Source of the DNA: Phycisphaerales bacterium
Lineage (GTDB): Bacteria; Planctomycetota; Phycisphaerae; Phycisphaerales; UBA1924
Length of the DNA: 64,000 nucleotides
Direction: 5' to 3'
NCBI GenBank assembly: GCA_035627955.1
Contig: DASPKU010000015.1
Location: 229,462-293,461 of the forward strand
Part shown: piece by piece, positions 24,643 to 32,870 of the stretch
Layout of the letters: each line of letters opens with the position of its first letter
How positions within the stretch are numbered: position 1 is the stretch's first letter
Notes under the pieces: model-generated
Told to the model about the DNA's origin: nothing
The model's input: the letters and a program-made list of their open reading frames with translations, nothing else
Databases searched by the model: none
Made by a program: the position numbers and the translations under genes

Positions 24643-25416
24643 TTAGCGCTCGTGCGCGATGACCGCCAGCGGCGTCCCGTGCGAGCGCTTCTGCACCGAC
24701 GCGTCAGCGATCGGCCTGTAGATCATGCGGATGCTCGGCTCCTCCACCGGCCCGCCCACCTCCACCGTCGTGATCGACACCGTCCGCGCTTCCTTGCGCG
24801 ACATCATCACGCTGACATCCTCATGCCCCGGCCAGGTGTGCAGATGGAACCGGTCCTGCACCGCGGGCGTCGGCAGCACCGCCAGCAGCCGCTTGAACAT
24901 CTCCAGCCGAGGGCCCACCACTTTGTCCCCCAGCCCCGAACTCACGAAGCACACCGGGAACCGCGGGTGCCGGTGCGTGGTCAGGTGCTGCCGGTCCCAC
25001 CGGCACTCCCACAGCCCCTCCTCGTGCTCGGTCGGGCGCGGCGCCACAATGAGCCGGAACGGCGCGAACAGCGACAGGTCCGTCCGCCGCAAAGACTCCA
25101 GCAGGTGCGCCGTCGTCGGCGCCTCCACCAACCGCGGGATCAGCTGCCCGCGCGAGATCAAGCCCTCCGGCAAACGCGGCGGCGGCTCCAGGTTCAGGTT
25201 CAGCACGCACAGCACCAGCCCCGTGCTGCTGGCCGCGATCCACGTGCCGCCGCCCACCGGGTCCGTCGGCCAGATCGCCCGCGTGCCCCCGCTCAACTCT
25301 CTCCACCGCGGCGCCAGCGCCTCAGGCCGCGTCCGCAGCTCGTCGCGGTTCATGACCACGCGCAGCCCCGGCGGGTTGCCCGCGCTCTCGGTCGTGATGA
25401 AGGTCAGCGTGCACAT
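24643..25416 (-). CDS. NRDE/TANGO2-family protein
   Basis: 257 residues beginning MCTLTFIT, with the hallmark VMNRDEL at 21-27, then ALAPRW and TDPVGGGTWIAAS. The family has an N-terminal Cys2 and an Ntn-hydrolase-like fold; eukaryotic TANGO2 is linked to haem and lipid handling, but the enzymatic activity is not settled. Cytoplasmic, no signal peptide. It lies 90 nt upstream of the export operon on the same strand and may or may not be co-transcribed. No good Shine-Dalgarno is visible. Confidence 0.82.
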   Translation of the reverse strand: MCTLTFITTESAGNPPGLRVVMNRDELRTRPEALAPRWRELSGGTRAIWPTDPVGGGTWIAASSTGLVLCVLNLNLEPPPRLPEGLISRGQLIPRLVEAPTTAHLLESLRRTDLSLFAPFRLIVAPRPTEHEEGLWECRWDRQHLTTHRHPRFPVCFVSSGLGDKVVGPRLEMFKRLLAVLPTPAVQDRFHLHTWPGHEDVSVMMSRKEARTVSITTVEVGGPVEEPSIRMIYRPIADASVQKRSHGTPLAVIAHER

Positions 25417-25459
25417 GCCAGTGTCTTCGCTCGCTGAAGGTGATTGGTGTCAGTTGGCC

Positions 25460-26032
25460 TCAGGCCGCCCGCCCGCGCTCCGCGTGCACTGTCGACGGCG
25501 CTTTGCCGAACGCGTCGTCCGCCTCCACGCCAAACTCCTGCGCGATCGCCTTCATCATCGCCATGTGGTGCACGGCGTGGTGCGTCGCGAACGCCAGCTC
25601 CCGCCCCAGCGTGCTGGCCAGCTCCACCTCCGCCCCATCCCCGTCGATCATCACCCGCACCCGCACCGGCCGGCACAGCCCCTCGCTGGCCGCGCCCGCG
25701 AGCCGGATCCGCAGCTCGTCGATCGCGTCCAGCGCCAGGTGCTTGTCGTTCTCGATCGGCGTGTTCCGCCGCCGGTGGTCGTAGTCGATCACGTCCTCGC
25801 TGTCGGGGTCGGGCCCGATCATCCCCACCACGGCGAGAGCCGCGTGGAAGTGGTCGAGCGTGTGGCGGAGGTGCTTGCCGAAGGTGCCGCCGCGGATCGC
25901 CCGCGACTCGGCCCCGAACACCCCCTCGGGCATCGCGCGGATCAACCCCTCGCACTGGTCCAGCACGCCCCCCGCGCTCGACACCAGCTGCTCACACACA
26001 CCCTCTTCGAAGCCGTCGCGGCTGCCGTGCAT
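25460..26032 (-). CDS. DinB-like four-helix metal-binding protein
   Basis: 190 residues, all-helical. The metal-site histidines of the DinB/YfiT superfamily can be placed: H in HLRHTLDHFHAAL (near residue 60) and the HHAVHHMAMMKA pair (near 155-160). The segment LDQCEGLIRAMPEGVF and the later RELAFATHHAVHH fit superfamily members that act in thiol-dependent or stress reactions. The exact role is unknown. It starts at ATG 26032 with only a weak GGGGA upstream. Its neighbour upstream is the toxin-antitoxin pair. Confidence 0.7.
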   Translation of the reverse strand: MHGSRDGFEEGVCEQLVSSAGGVLDQCEGLIRAMPEGVFGAESRAIRGGTFGKHLRHTLDHFHAALAVVGMIGPDPDSEDVIDYDHRRRNTPIENDKHLALDAIDELRIRLAGAASEGLCRPVRVRVMIDGDGAEVELASTLGRELAFATHHAVHHMAMMKAIAQEFGVEADDAFGKAPSTVHAERGRAA

Positions 26033-26155
26033 ACAGAGTTTCCCCGCCGCGCGTCGCCGACGCGCGTCCCTCCACGCACGGAGATGATGAGCGGCGTGGG
26101 CGAGGGGGCGGGTGAGTACGGCCTGAATCGCGACCGATCGTGCGGTCGCAGGCGT

Positions 26156-26569
26156 CTATGGGCCGAACGGGTTGATGATCTTCACGCCCTCGATGACTGG
26201 AGCGCTCTGAATATCTTCAGAGTAAAGAACCTTCACACCGGCGTCGCTGCACGCGGCGATCAACGCGGCATCCCAGTAAGAAACCTGATACCGAAGGTGT
26301 ATCTCAAGTGCCCTGGCCAGTACGGCAGGTCGAGGGATCGTCAGGGGAAACTGTCCGTGAACAGACCTGACGGCATCCTCAAGCTTGCCCCGCAGCCTTC
26401 CCTGCCGAGCATACTTGATTGCTGTAGCCGTGAACTCTGACGCCACTTACCACAGCAGCAAGGTTTGGGTTGGGTCCAAGGACTCGATGAGCGCCGTCGC
26501 CTCCGCTCGGCGTGCCGGATCATCGGTGCTGATCGAGTAAACAAAGATGTTTGTGTCAACCGCGTTCAT
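26156..26569 (-). pseudogene. PIN-domain (VapC-like) toxin interrupted by an in-frame TAA
   Basis: Reading from ATG 26569 gives MNAVDTNIFVYSIS... for 40 residues to LLLW, then TAA at 26449-26447. The same frame continues at once with GTG GCG TCA GAG TTC and runs to the natural stop, ending SYWDAALIAACSDAGVKVLY and IINPF. Both halves together make a 137-residue PIN ribonuclease with its acidic residues (VDTN, ASEF, YWDAAL, SEDI) split by the stop. CAA (Gln) to TAA would explain it, since PIN proteins usually have Gln-Val before the Glu. The start overlaps the antitoxin gene by 14 nt. The second half could restart at GTG 26446. The locus has lower GC than its surroundings. Confidence 0.8.
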
Positions 26570-26807
26570 GCATCTCGTCACGGGTCAGCGGACGTCCCCC
26601 GAGGTCGAGGATTCCCTTCTCGGCGAAGGACTTCCACAACTCGCGCGCTCTCCGAGCCTCTTCAGGGTCGGGGTAGACGATGGTGGGTCCACCACCTTCC
26701 TCATGCACAGTCAGCCGCACCCGCGCCCGATTAGGCAGCGACACCGGCTCCTCGGGCCGGAACACGCCACCGTCGTACGTCGCCTCAATATCAAACTCGC
26801 GGTCCAT
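26556..26807 (-). CDS. AF2212-like (DUF104) antitoxin
   Basis: 83 residues, partner of the PIN toxin. The N-terminal beta region IEATYDGGVFRPEEPVSLPN, then RVRLTV, matches the AF2212/DUF104 antitoxin type (iea.y..GvfkP...v.lp.g..v.v.i), and the C-terminal half is helical (PDPEEARRARELWKSF). The last codons overlap the toxin start, the classic toxin-antitoxin arrangement. TAGGAT stands exactly 6 nt before the ATG, and there is no Shine-Dalgarno, so the mRNA is probably leaderless. With the toxin broken, the antitoxin may be a remnant. Confidence 0.82.
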   Translation of the reverse strand: MDREFDIEATYDGGVFRPEEPVSLPNRARVRLTVHEEGGGPTIVYPDPEEARRARELWKSFAEKGILDLGGRPLTRDEMHERG

Positions 26808-26842
26808 CCGGTCATCCTATCAGCTCGATACCGGCACCGGAA

Positions 26843-28459
26843 CTACACCCCCGCCACTATCCGCACCTGCTCGATCAGCTCCCGCGAGTTCGCGCACCGC
26901 GGGCACTTGTGCTGCCCGCCCAGCTTGCCGCGGCTCTCCAGCCACCGATGAAAGGTCCCTGCCGCCACCGGCGTGATCGTCGGCTCCACCATTCCCAGGC
27001 CATCCGTCCGCTTGGTCGTGTAGTCCACGTTCTGCCGCTTAAGACTTTCGTCGAACGCTGTGCCGAACGCGCCCACGGCCGCCGCGGGCAGCCCCTCCAC
27101 CAGCAGCTCCAGCCCCGCCCGCCGACCCTCGCCCGGGTACACCGGCGCCGCCGTGAACTCCCCCACCACCACCCCCGCCGCCCGCGCGGCCTCCGCCACC
27201 GCGTTCTCGATGTGCTCCACGATCAGGTTCTCGCCGAACGCGTTGATGAAGTGCCGGTGCCGCCCCACGATCCGCATCCTGCACGGCCCATCACCGCCCC
27301 CCCCGCCCGCGCTCGGCAGCCGGTCGGGAACCGTGTCGAACTCCACCACATCCCCCAGCACGTACCGCCACAGCCCCGCGCACGTGCTCATCACCACCAC
27401 GTACCGCTGCCCCTTCTCCACCGCCTCGCACGTGAAGGCCGGCGGGTCGGGCTCATTGATCGCCTCCAGCGGCACGAACTCGAAGAAGTTGAACTGGTCC
27501 GCGTTCAACCGCAGCCCAGGGTCGCCGCGCGTGTCCTGGATCGCGACAAACCCCTCGCTCGCCGGGTAGAGCTCCAGCCGGTACGGGATGTCCGCCCCAT
27601 CGGGCGCGCCCGAGTAGATCTGCCGCATGCGCGGATCGAACGGCGCGTACTTCACCCCGCCGTGCACGAACACGCTGAAGTTGGGCCACACATCGCGGAT
27701 GGTCGACACCTTCCGCCCCTGCTCGCGGGCCATCTGCATCACCCGCTCCATCAGCACCAGCCCCCACGAGCACATGCCGCTGACCATCCGCACGTCCTCA
27801 GAGAGGCACCGCTTGGCCATCGCCTCGATCTTGCTGGGCCAGTGGCTCATCAGCGCGATCTGCGGCCCCGGCAGGTAGATCTCGCTCAGCGGCCACTTGA
27901 TCAGCGGCGTCACGATCCCCGAGAGGTCGCCCGTGCGCACGCCCTTCTCGTTCGTGGACAGGTCCGTCGACCCGCCCAGGAACAGGCTCTTGCCCGCCAG
28001 CATCGACGGCATCGACACCCCGAACCGCATCAGGTTGGCGAAGATGTCCAGCGACGCGAGGAAGTTGCTCCTCAGCATCTTCTCGCTCACAGGGATGAAC
28101 TTGTCCCCCGCGGTCGTCCCGCTGGTCTGCGCGAAGTCTCTCACCAGCCCCGGCCACAAGACGTCCGGCTCCCCGCCCTCGCGCATCCGCGCGATGTGCT
28201 CGCGGAACGCGTACCAGTCCTGCACCGGCACTTCCTTGCGGTACGCCGCCACCAGCTCCGGCGTGTCCAGCTCCAGCAGCTTGCCGAAGCCGTGCAGTCT
28301 GCCGAACACCGTGTTCTTCGCCTCGCGCAGCAGGTTCCGCAGCTGCGCCACCTGGATGCCGGCGGAGTTGCGCTGCCAGTGGCGGGTGTTGCTCAGCAGC
28401 TTGGCGCGCCGCCGCAGCCCCACGCTCAGGCCGGCCCCGACGATGGACGTCCATGCCAT
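26843..28459 (-). CDS. GH3-family acyl-acid-amido synthetase-like enzyme
   Basis: 538 residues. Adenylating enzymes of the GH3 family join carboxylic acids to amino acids. Seen: FAQTSGTTAGDKFIPVSE (ATP/phosphate loop), YPASEGFVAIQD, GLWRYVLGDVVEFDT and GRHRHFINAFGENL. The C-terminal small domain follows (HIENAVAEAARAAGVVVGEF). There is a terminal CPRC-type pair (KCPRCANSREL). Soluble. It is transcribed with the alpha/beta hydrolase just upstream (15-nt gap), suggesting that the two act on the same acyl compound. Substrate unknown. Bacterial GH3 proteins of this length are known but poorly characterised. Confidence 0.82.
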   Translation of the reverse strand: MAWTSIVGAGLSVGLRRRAKLLSNTRHWQRNSAGIQVAQLRNLLREAKNTVFGRLHGFGKLLELDTPELVAAYRKEVPVQDWYAFREHIARMREGGEPDVLWPGLVRDFAQTSGTTAGDKFIPVSEKMLRSNFLASLDIFANLMRFGVSMPSMLAGKSLFLGGSTDLSTNEKGVRTGDLSGIVTPLIKWPLSEIYLPGPQIALMSHWPSKIEAMAKRCLSEDVRMVSGMCSWGLVLMERVMQMAREQGRKVSTIRDVWPNFSVFVHGGVKYAPFDPRMRQIYSGAPDGADIPYRLELYPASEGFVAIQDTRGDPGLRLNADQFNFFEFVPLEAINEPDPPAFTCEAVEKGQRYVVVMSTCAGLWRYVLGDVVEFDTVPDRLPSAGGGGGDGPCRMRIVGRHRHFINAFGENLIVEHIENAVAEAARAAGVVVGEFTAAPVYPGEGRRAGLELLVEGLPAAAVGAFGTAFDESLKRQNVDYTTKRTDGLGMVEPTITPVAAGTFHRWLESRGKLGGQHKCPRCANSRELIEQVRIVAGV

Positions 28460-28474
28460 CTTCTGATGTCCCTG

Positions 28475-29272
28475 TTAGACGCTCGCTCGCCGATCAAGCT
28501 CGGCCACGAAGCTGCGGAGCGCCTCGCTGAAGTCCACCGGGCACTCGAGCATCGGCGCGTGCCCGCACTTGTCGAACCACACCACGCGGGTGTCGCGGAT
28601 CTTGGCCGCGAACTCGTGGCACGCTTCCGGCGGCGTCACCACGTCCTGCTTGCCCCAGATGATCAGCGTCGGGGCCTTGATCGTGTGGATCTGGTCCCCC
28701 AGGTGGTTGTGGCGCGCCGACTTCGAAAGCTTCACCATCGCCCGCGCGTGCCCACGCTGCGTCAGCTCGGTGTACGCCCGGTCCACGTCGCCCGGGTCCA
28801 TCTTGGAGCGGTCGTAGAACAGCTCGCCGATCTTCTCCTGCAGCCACTCGCGGCTGGGCCGCACCGGCGCCCCCTTCACCATCGTCTTTTCGATCAGCCC
28901 GCTGGCCCCCGCCAGCACCAGGCCGCGCACCAGGTCCGGCCGCTCGATGGCGATCCGCAGGGCCACGTGCCCGCCGAAGGAGTTGCCCACCAGCGTCGCC
29001 GGCTCGCGCACGTGCTGTTCGAGGAACTTGATCGTCAGCGCCACCGCGCCGTGGATCGAGCAGTCGTCGCCCGTCAGCCCCAGCAGCGGCAGCTCCAGCA
29101 GGATGCACCGCGCACCGCCCTTCAGGCGCTCGACGACGTCCTCCCAGTGATCATTCAGCCCCACCAGCCCGTGCAGGAACACGATCGGGTGACCCGTCCC
29201 GGTATCCCCCACCTCCACGGGCACGGGCACACCGGCCAGACCGGTCAGGGTGATGGCGCTGGGGATGCTCAT
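28475..29272 (-). CDS. Alpha/beta-fold hydrolase
   Basis: About 265 residues from ATG 29272; TTG 29308 or GTG 29296 would add a short Thr/Ala stretch, and the choice is uncertain. Oxyanion region HGLVGLNDHW, nucleophile elbow GNSFGGH, acid in GKQDVVTPPE, and base in CGHAPMLECP give a complete Ser-Asp-His triad. The cap region and overall layout resemble meta-cleavage-product hydrolases and haloperoxidase-like esterases. Cytoplasmic. It precedes the GH3-like gene in an apparent two-gene operon. Confidence 0.85.
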   Translation of the reverse strand: MSIPSAITLTGLAGVPVPVEVGDTGTGHPIVFLHGLVGLNDHWEDVVERLKGGARCILLELPLLGLTGDDCSIHGAVALTIKFLEQHVREPATLVGNSFGGHVALRIAIERPDLVRGLVLAGASGLIEKTMVKGAPVRPSREWLQEKIGELFYDRSKMDPGDVDRAYTELTQRGHARAMVKLSKSARHNHLGDQIHTIKAPTLIIWGKQDVVTPPEACHEFAAKIRDTRVVWFDKCGHAPMLECPVDFSEALRSFVAELDRRASV

Positions 29273-29430
29273 GGGCTTGGTCGCGGCGGTGGTCACGGGT
29301 GAGCTCAAACTCCGGAGGGGATGGTACCAAAACCGCGCCCGCGGGTCCCACCTGAGGAGGGCCCCCGATCAGGGCCAGTGCGGACAAGGGGTTAGCGTGG
29401 CGGTTAGCAACTGCATCCCCCGCCAAGGTT

Positions 29431-30183
29431 TTATCCCTGCACCACCCGCCCGTCCATGAGGCGGATGACCCTGTCGGCCCGCTTGGCCGTCTCTTCGTCG
29501 TGCGTCACCACCACCATCGTCTGGTGCCGCTGCCGCCGGATCTCCATCAGCATGTCCAGGATCTTGCCGCCCGTGACATGATCCAGGTTGCCCGTCGGCT
29601 CGTCCGCCAGCAGCAGGCGCGGCTTGTTGATCAACGCCCGCGCGATCGCCACCCGCTGCCGCTCGCCCCCCGAAAGCTCCGCCGGCCGGTGCCGCAGCCG
29701 ATGGCCCAGACCCACGGTGTTCAGCAGCTCCTCCGCGTCTTTCCGCAGGGAGCCCGCCCGCGCCATGTACCCCAGCCGCCCGTAGCGGATCATCGGCCCC
29801 AGCAGCACGTTCTCCACCACCGTCAGCTCGGGCAGCAGGTGGTAGAACTGGAACACGAAGCCGACATCCTGATTGCGGTACTTGTCCAACTCTCCCGACG
29901 ACATCTCGTGCAGCGCCCGCCCGTCGTACTCGATGGTCCCCTGCAGCGGCCGGTCGGGGCGGTCAAGCCCGCCCAGCAGGTGCAGCAGCGTCGACTTGCC
30001 CGAGCCCGAGGCCCCCAGGATCGCCACGAACTCGCCCGTGTGGATCGCCAGGGACACGCCGCGCAGCACCGGCACGTCGATCCGCCCGAGGTGGTAGGTC
30101 TTGACCAGATTCTCCACTCGCATCAGCGGCGCGCCGCCCCGCAGTGGGCTTGAAGAGTCGGTCATGGTCGCGGTCGTCGTCAC
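29431..30183 (-). CDS. lolD: Lipoprotein-release-type ABC ATPase
   Basis: 250 residues of the MacB/LolD class: Walker [10 protein letters not shown] (57-65), Q-loop in [20 protein letters not shown], signature [15 protein letters not shown], Walker [13 protein letters not shown] and VTHDEETA. It energises a MacB-fold permease, here the gene just upstream on the same strand. The GTG at 30183 has AAGGA 7 nt upstream and is preferred over ATG 30165. The stop lies at the 3' end of the two-gene unit. It could alternatively serve an efflux-type MacB complex, but the partner looks like LolC/E. Confidence 0.9.
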   Translation of the reverse strand: MTTTATMTDSSSPLRGGAPLMRVENLVKTYHLGRIDVPVLRGVSLAIHTGEFVAILGASGSGKSTLLHLLGGLDRPDRPLQGTIEYDGRALHEMSSGELDKYRNQDVGFVFQFYHLLPELTVVENVLLGPMIRYGRLGYMARAGSLRKDAEELLNTVGLGHRLRHRPAELSGGERQRVAIARALINKPRLLLADEPTGNLDHVTGGKILDMLMEIRRQRHQTMVVVTHDEETAKRADRVIRLMDGRVVQG

Positions 30184-30203
30184 TCGCTCATCCTTGCTCG
30201 AAG

Positions 30204-31739
30204 CTACTCAAACCGCAGCGCCCGCACCGGGTGCAGCAGCGCGGCCCTCGTTGCCGGCACCACCGCCCCCACGCCGCTCGCCAGGATGAACCCGATCACC
30301 ACAATGGCCGCGTGCGTGGGGTCGATCTTGTTGGGGATCGTCGTGAAGTAGTACACGCGTGGGTCCCAGATCTGGATGTCAAGGGCCCGCCCCATCCACT
30401 CGTGGATGGGGTTGATGTTGTGCACGATAAGGAACGCCGTGAGCCCGCCGAGCAGCCCGCCCACGACGCCGATCACCAGCCCGTATCGGATCCACACCCA
30501 CGCCACGCCCAACTTCGACGCGCCCATTGCCCGCAGGATGCCGATGTCCTTGGTCTTCTCCGCCACCATCGACCAGAAGATCGCCAGGATCAGCACCACC
30601 GCCACCGCCGAGATCATGCAGAACAGGAACATCACCAGCGCGGTCTCCTTCTCTACCGCGCCGATGAACATAGCGTTCTGCTCGCGCCAGGTGCGGATCT
30701 CCGGGTCGGGCGGCACCTGCCCGCGGTGCGTCGCCTCAAACTCCGCGTAGACCTGCTGCACCCTCTTCTTCAGTTCGCTCGCATCGCTCTCCGCGCCCTT
30801 GCCCTTGACCAGCACGTGCGTGACACGCCCCGGCACCTGCAGAGCCTCTGCCTGCTCGCCCGTCGCGAACGTCTCTTCACCACTCAGGGGTGGCGGCTCC
30901 GCTGACGTGTACGGCTGCATCCGAAGCATCCGCTGCAGCACGTCCAGACGCACGAAAACGGTCTTGTTGTCGGCCTCGTACAGGCCCGACTGGAACTCGT
31001 TCGCGACCGGCAGCACCGCCGTCGCGGTCTCCACGCCCTTGCCCGTTGGGTCGGTTGGAAGCACGTTGATCGTCACCCGCCCGTTTGCGGGCATGAAGAT
31101 CATCTCGTTGCGGATCTTTCCGTCCGGCGTGCGGATCAGCGGCTTGTAGGGCGTATAGAAGCCCCCGATCTCACGCTTATTGAACTTGGTCACCTCGATC
31201 CCAAGCACGGCCGCCGCTTCGTCAACACCTGTCTCTGGGTTCGGCCGCTTCAAGTGCAGGCCGTTCTCGAAGACATCCTCCCACCCCTTACCGAGCATGG
31301 TCGTGTGCAGCCGCTCGTCCAGCTTCAGCTTGTCCTTGGGCAGCGGTTTGTCGAGCGGCTTCCACCACAGGATGTCAGCGTACTCCGTCACCCGCGCGAA
31401 GCTCGGACCATCAATGCCGCGCACCATGATCCACTCGGTCCGCCCCCCGGGCAGGTTGATCATGCCCGGCGTCTCGATCATCGGCGCCGCGGCCGCCACC
31501 AGCGGGTCGGCCTCCAGCCGCTTGATCAGGTCCTCGTAATGCCGGAACCCGGTCGTCGGCCACATCACCGTCACGTCGCCCGTGAGCGTGCGGCCGGTCC
31601 CGATGAGCATGTTCAGGAACCCGCCCATCACCGACCAGGTGACCAGCACCATCGTGGTGCACAGCATCACCGCCACCGCCGCGAGCAGCGGCATGATCTT
31701 GCTGAACAGATACCGGCGTGTCAGGAGAGCTTGGTACAT
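30204..31739 (-). CDS. LolC/LolE-type permease
   Basis: 511 residues with four membrane helices: one near residues 15-40 (IMPLLAAVAVMLCTTMVLV) and three in the last 180 residues (ALVMFLFCMISAVAVVLIL, YGLVIGVVGGLLGGLTAFL, AAIVVIGFILASGVGAVVP). A ~330-residue periplasmic domain lies between. The FtsX-type core (GILRAMGASKLGVAWVWIRYGLVIG) is clear. It would extract lipoproteins from the inner membrane with the downstream ATPase. The periplasmic domain is larger than in Escherichia coli LolC/E. An upstream -10-like TAGAGT (31776-31771) gives a leader of about 25 nt. Confidence 0.85.
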   Translation of the reverse strand: MYQALLTRRYLFSKIMPLLAAVAVMLCTTMVLVTWSVMGGFLNMLIGTGRTLTGDVTVMWPTTGFRHYEDLIKRLEADPLVAAAAPMIETPGMINLPGGRTEWIMVRGIDGPSFARVTEYADILWWKPLDKPLPKDKLKLDERLHTTMLGKGWEDVFENGLHLKRPNPETGVDEAAAVLGIEVTKFNKREIGGFYTPYKPLIRTPDGKIRNEMIFMPANGRVTINVLPTDPTGKGVETATAVLPVANEFQSGLYEADNKTVFVRLDVLQRMLRMQPYTSAEPPPLSGEETFATGEQAEALQVPGRVTHVLVKGKGAESDASELKKRVQQVYAEFEATHRGQVPPDPEIRTWREQNAMFIGAVEKETALVMFLFCMISAVAVVLILAIFWSMVAEKTKDIGILRAMGASKLGVAWVWIRYGLVIGVVGGLLGGLTAFLIVHNINPIHEWMGRALDIQIWDPRVYYFTTIPNKIDPTHAAIVVIGFILASGVGAVVPATRAALLHPVRALRFE

Positions 31740-31814
31740 CTCGGGCGTTCAGTCCTTTGTCCGACCGGGTGACTCTACGGCCTCATCCTTAAGAGAAGTT
31801 CGGACCCGAAGCGT

Positions 31815-32870
31815 TCACGGGATTCCCCAGAACCGCGCCCAGTTGCCCCAGGCAAACGCCTGAATGTCGGCGTCGGACCAGCCGCGCCGGGCCAGCTCCT
31901 CGGCGAGCCTGACGAGGTCGCGCGGTAAGTCGATGCCCTCGGGCAACTTGGCGGCGCTGAACCCCCCGTCCATGTCGCTGCCCAGCCCGACGTTGGACCG
32001 GCCCCCGGCCATCATGCACACGTGCTCCACATGGTCGACGGCTTCGGAGATGGTCGCCCGCCGGTCGCGCCGCCCGCCGCGGATCAGGAAGGGTGAATAA
32101 AGGTTCAGGCCGATCATGCCGCCGCGCTGCACCACGGCCCTGATCTGGGCGTCGGTGAGGTGCCGCTGCGTCGGCCCCTGTCCATCCTCATCGATCAACG
32201 CGCGGCAGTTGCTGTGGCTCGCCATCACCGACCCGCGGGCGAGGTCCATCAACTCGGCGAACGCGCGGTCCGACAGGTGCGACACGTCGTGCGTCACGTC
32301 GAGGCGGTCCATCTCCGCGATCAGGGCCCGCCCGATATCGGTGAGCCCCTCCTGCTGCGTGTTGCCCCCCGCGTACCGCGAGCCCTTCGCCCACGCGAGC
32401 CCCACCGCGACCACGCCCTGCTCCACCCACCACGACAGCTCGTCCGGATCGCTGATCGGGTCCGCGCCCTCGACGAGGATGCCGATGTCAGGCGACTTGA
32501 TCGCACTGGGTACCCCGCCGCTCCGCGGCGGTCTTTGTGAACCGCCCGACAACAGCAGCTCCACCTGCCCACCCTGCTCCCAAGCCTGATACACCTCGAT
32601 CTGCCGGAGCCCCGCGCGGTGCGCGCACTCCGCGTCCTTGTACCCCGCCGCGTGCTCCGCCCCGAGCTCGGTGAACACCGTCCCCAGGCACGCAGTGACT
32701 CCCCCATCGCGCAGCGACGGCAGCGTCACGCACCCCGGCAGGTCCGGCCCACCCGCGCTCGCCGGATCTGCGAGCATGTCACGCCCGAGCACGGCGAGGT
32801 ACGCGAGGTCGAGGTGCGCATCAAACCACTTGGGTACCCCGCCGCTCCGCGGCGGCTCTTGCTTGCTCAT
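31815..32870 (-). CDS. M19 membrane-dipeptidase-like enzyme carrying two in-frame repeat insertions
   Basis: 351 residues. Binuclear zinc dipeptidase: H19 and D21 (FDAHLD), bridging E134 (ILVEGADP), H198 (HDVSHLSD), H219 (ASHSNCR) and Asp in GLGSDMDGGF. M19 enzymes cleave dipeptides such as Cys-Gly. The ATG at 32870 overlaps the stop of the upstream exporter gene as ATGA. Codons 6-13 and 114-121 both encode PPRSGGVP and are copies of a dispersed hairpin repeat, one right after the start and one in the loop before the ILVEG strand. No signal peptide is present, so it is probably cytoplasmic, unlike the mammalian enzyme. The frame stays open far upstream, but that is not this gene. Confidence 0.88.
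   Translation of the reverse strand: MSKQEPPRSGGVPKWFDAHLDLAYLAVLGRDMLADPASAGGPDLPGCVTLPSLRDGGVTACLGTVFTELGAEHAAGYKDAECAHRAGLRQIEVYQAWEQGGQVELLLSGGSQRPPRSGGVPSAIKSPDIGILVEGADPISDPDELSWWVEQGVVAVGLAWAKGSRYAGGNTQQEGLTDIGRALIAEMDRLDVTHDVSHLSDRAFAELMDLARGSVMASHSNCRALIDEDGQGPTQRHLTDAQIRAVVQRGGMIGLNLYSPFLIRGGRRDRRATISEAVDHVEHVCMMAGGRSNVGLGSDMDGGFSAAKLPEGIDLPRDLVRLAEELARRGWSDADIQAFAWGNWARFWGIP
32508..32531 (-). repeat. GGA-hairpin repeat, copy A (inside the dipeptidase gene)
   Basis: On the minus strand CCGCCGC-GGA-GCGGCGG is followed by GGTACCC. It is translated as PPRSGGVP at codons 114-121 of the M19 gene. Confidence 0.8.
32832..32857 (-). repeat. GGA-hairpin repeat, copy B (at the dipeptidase start)
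   Basis: Same element as copy A, including the AGCCGCCGCGG left end and GGTACCCAAG right end, at codons 6-13 of the M19 gene in the same reading frame. Confidence 0.8.
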
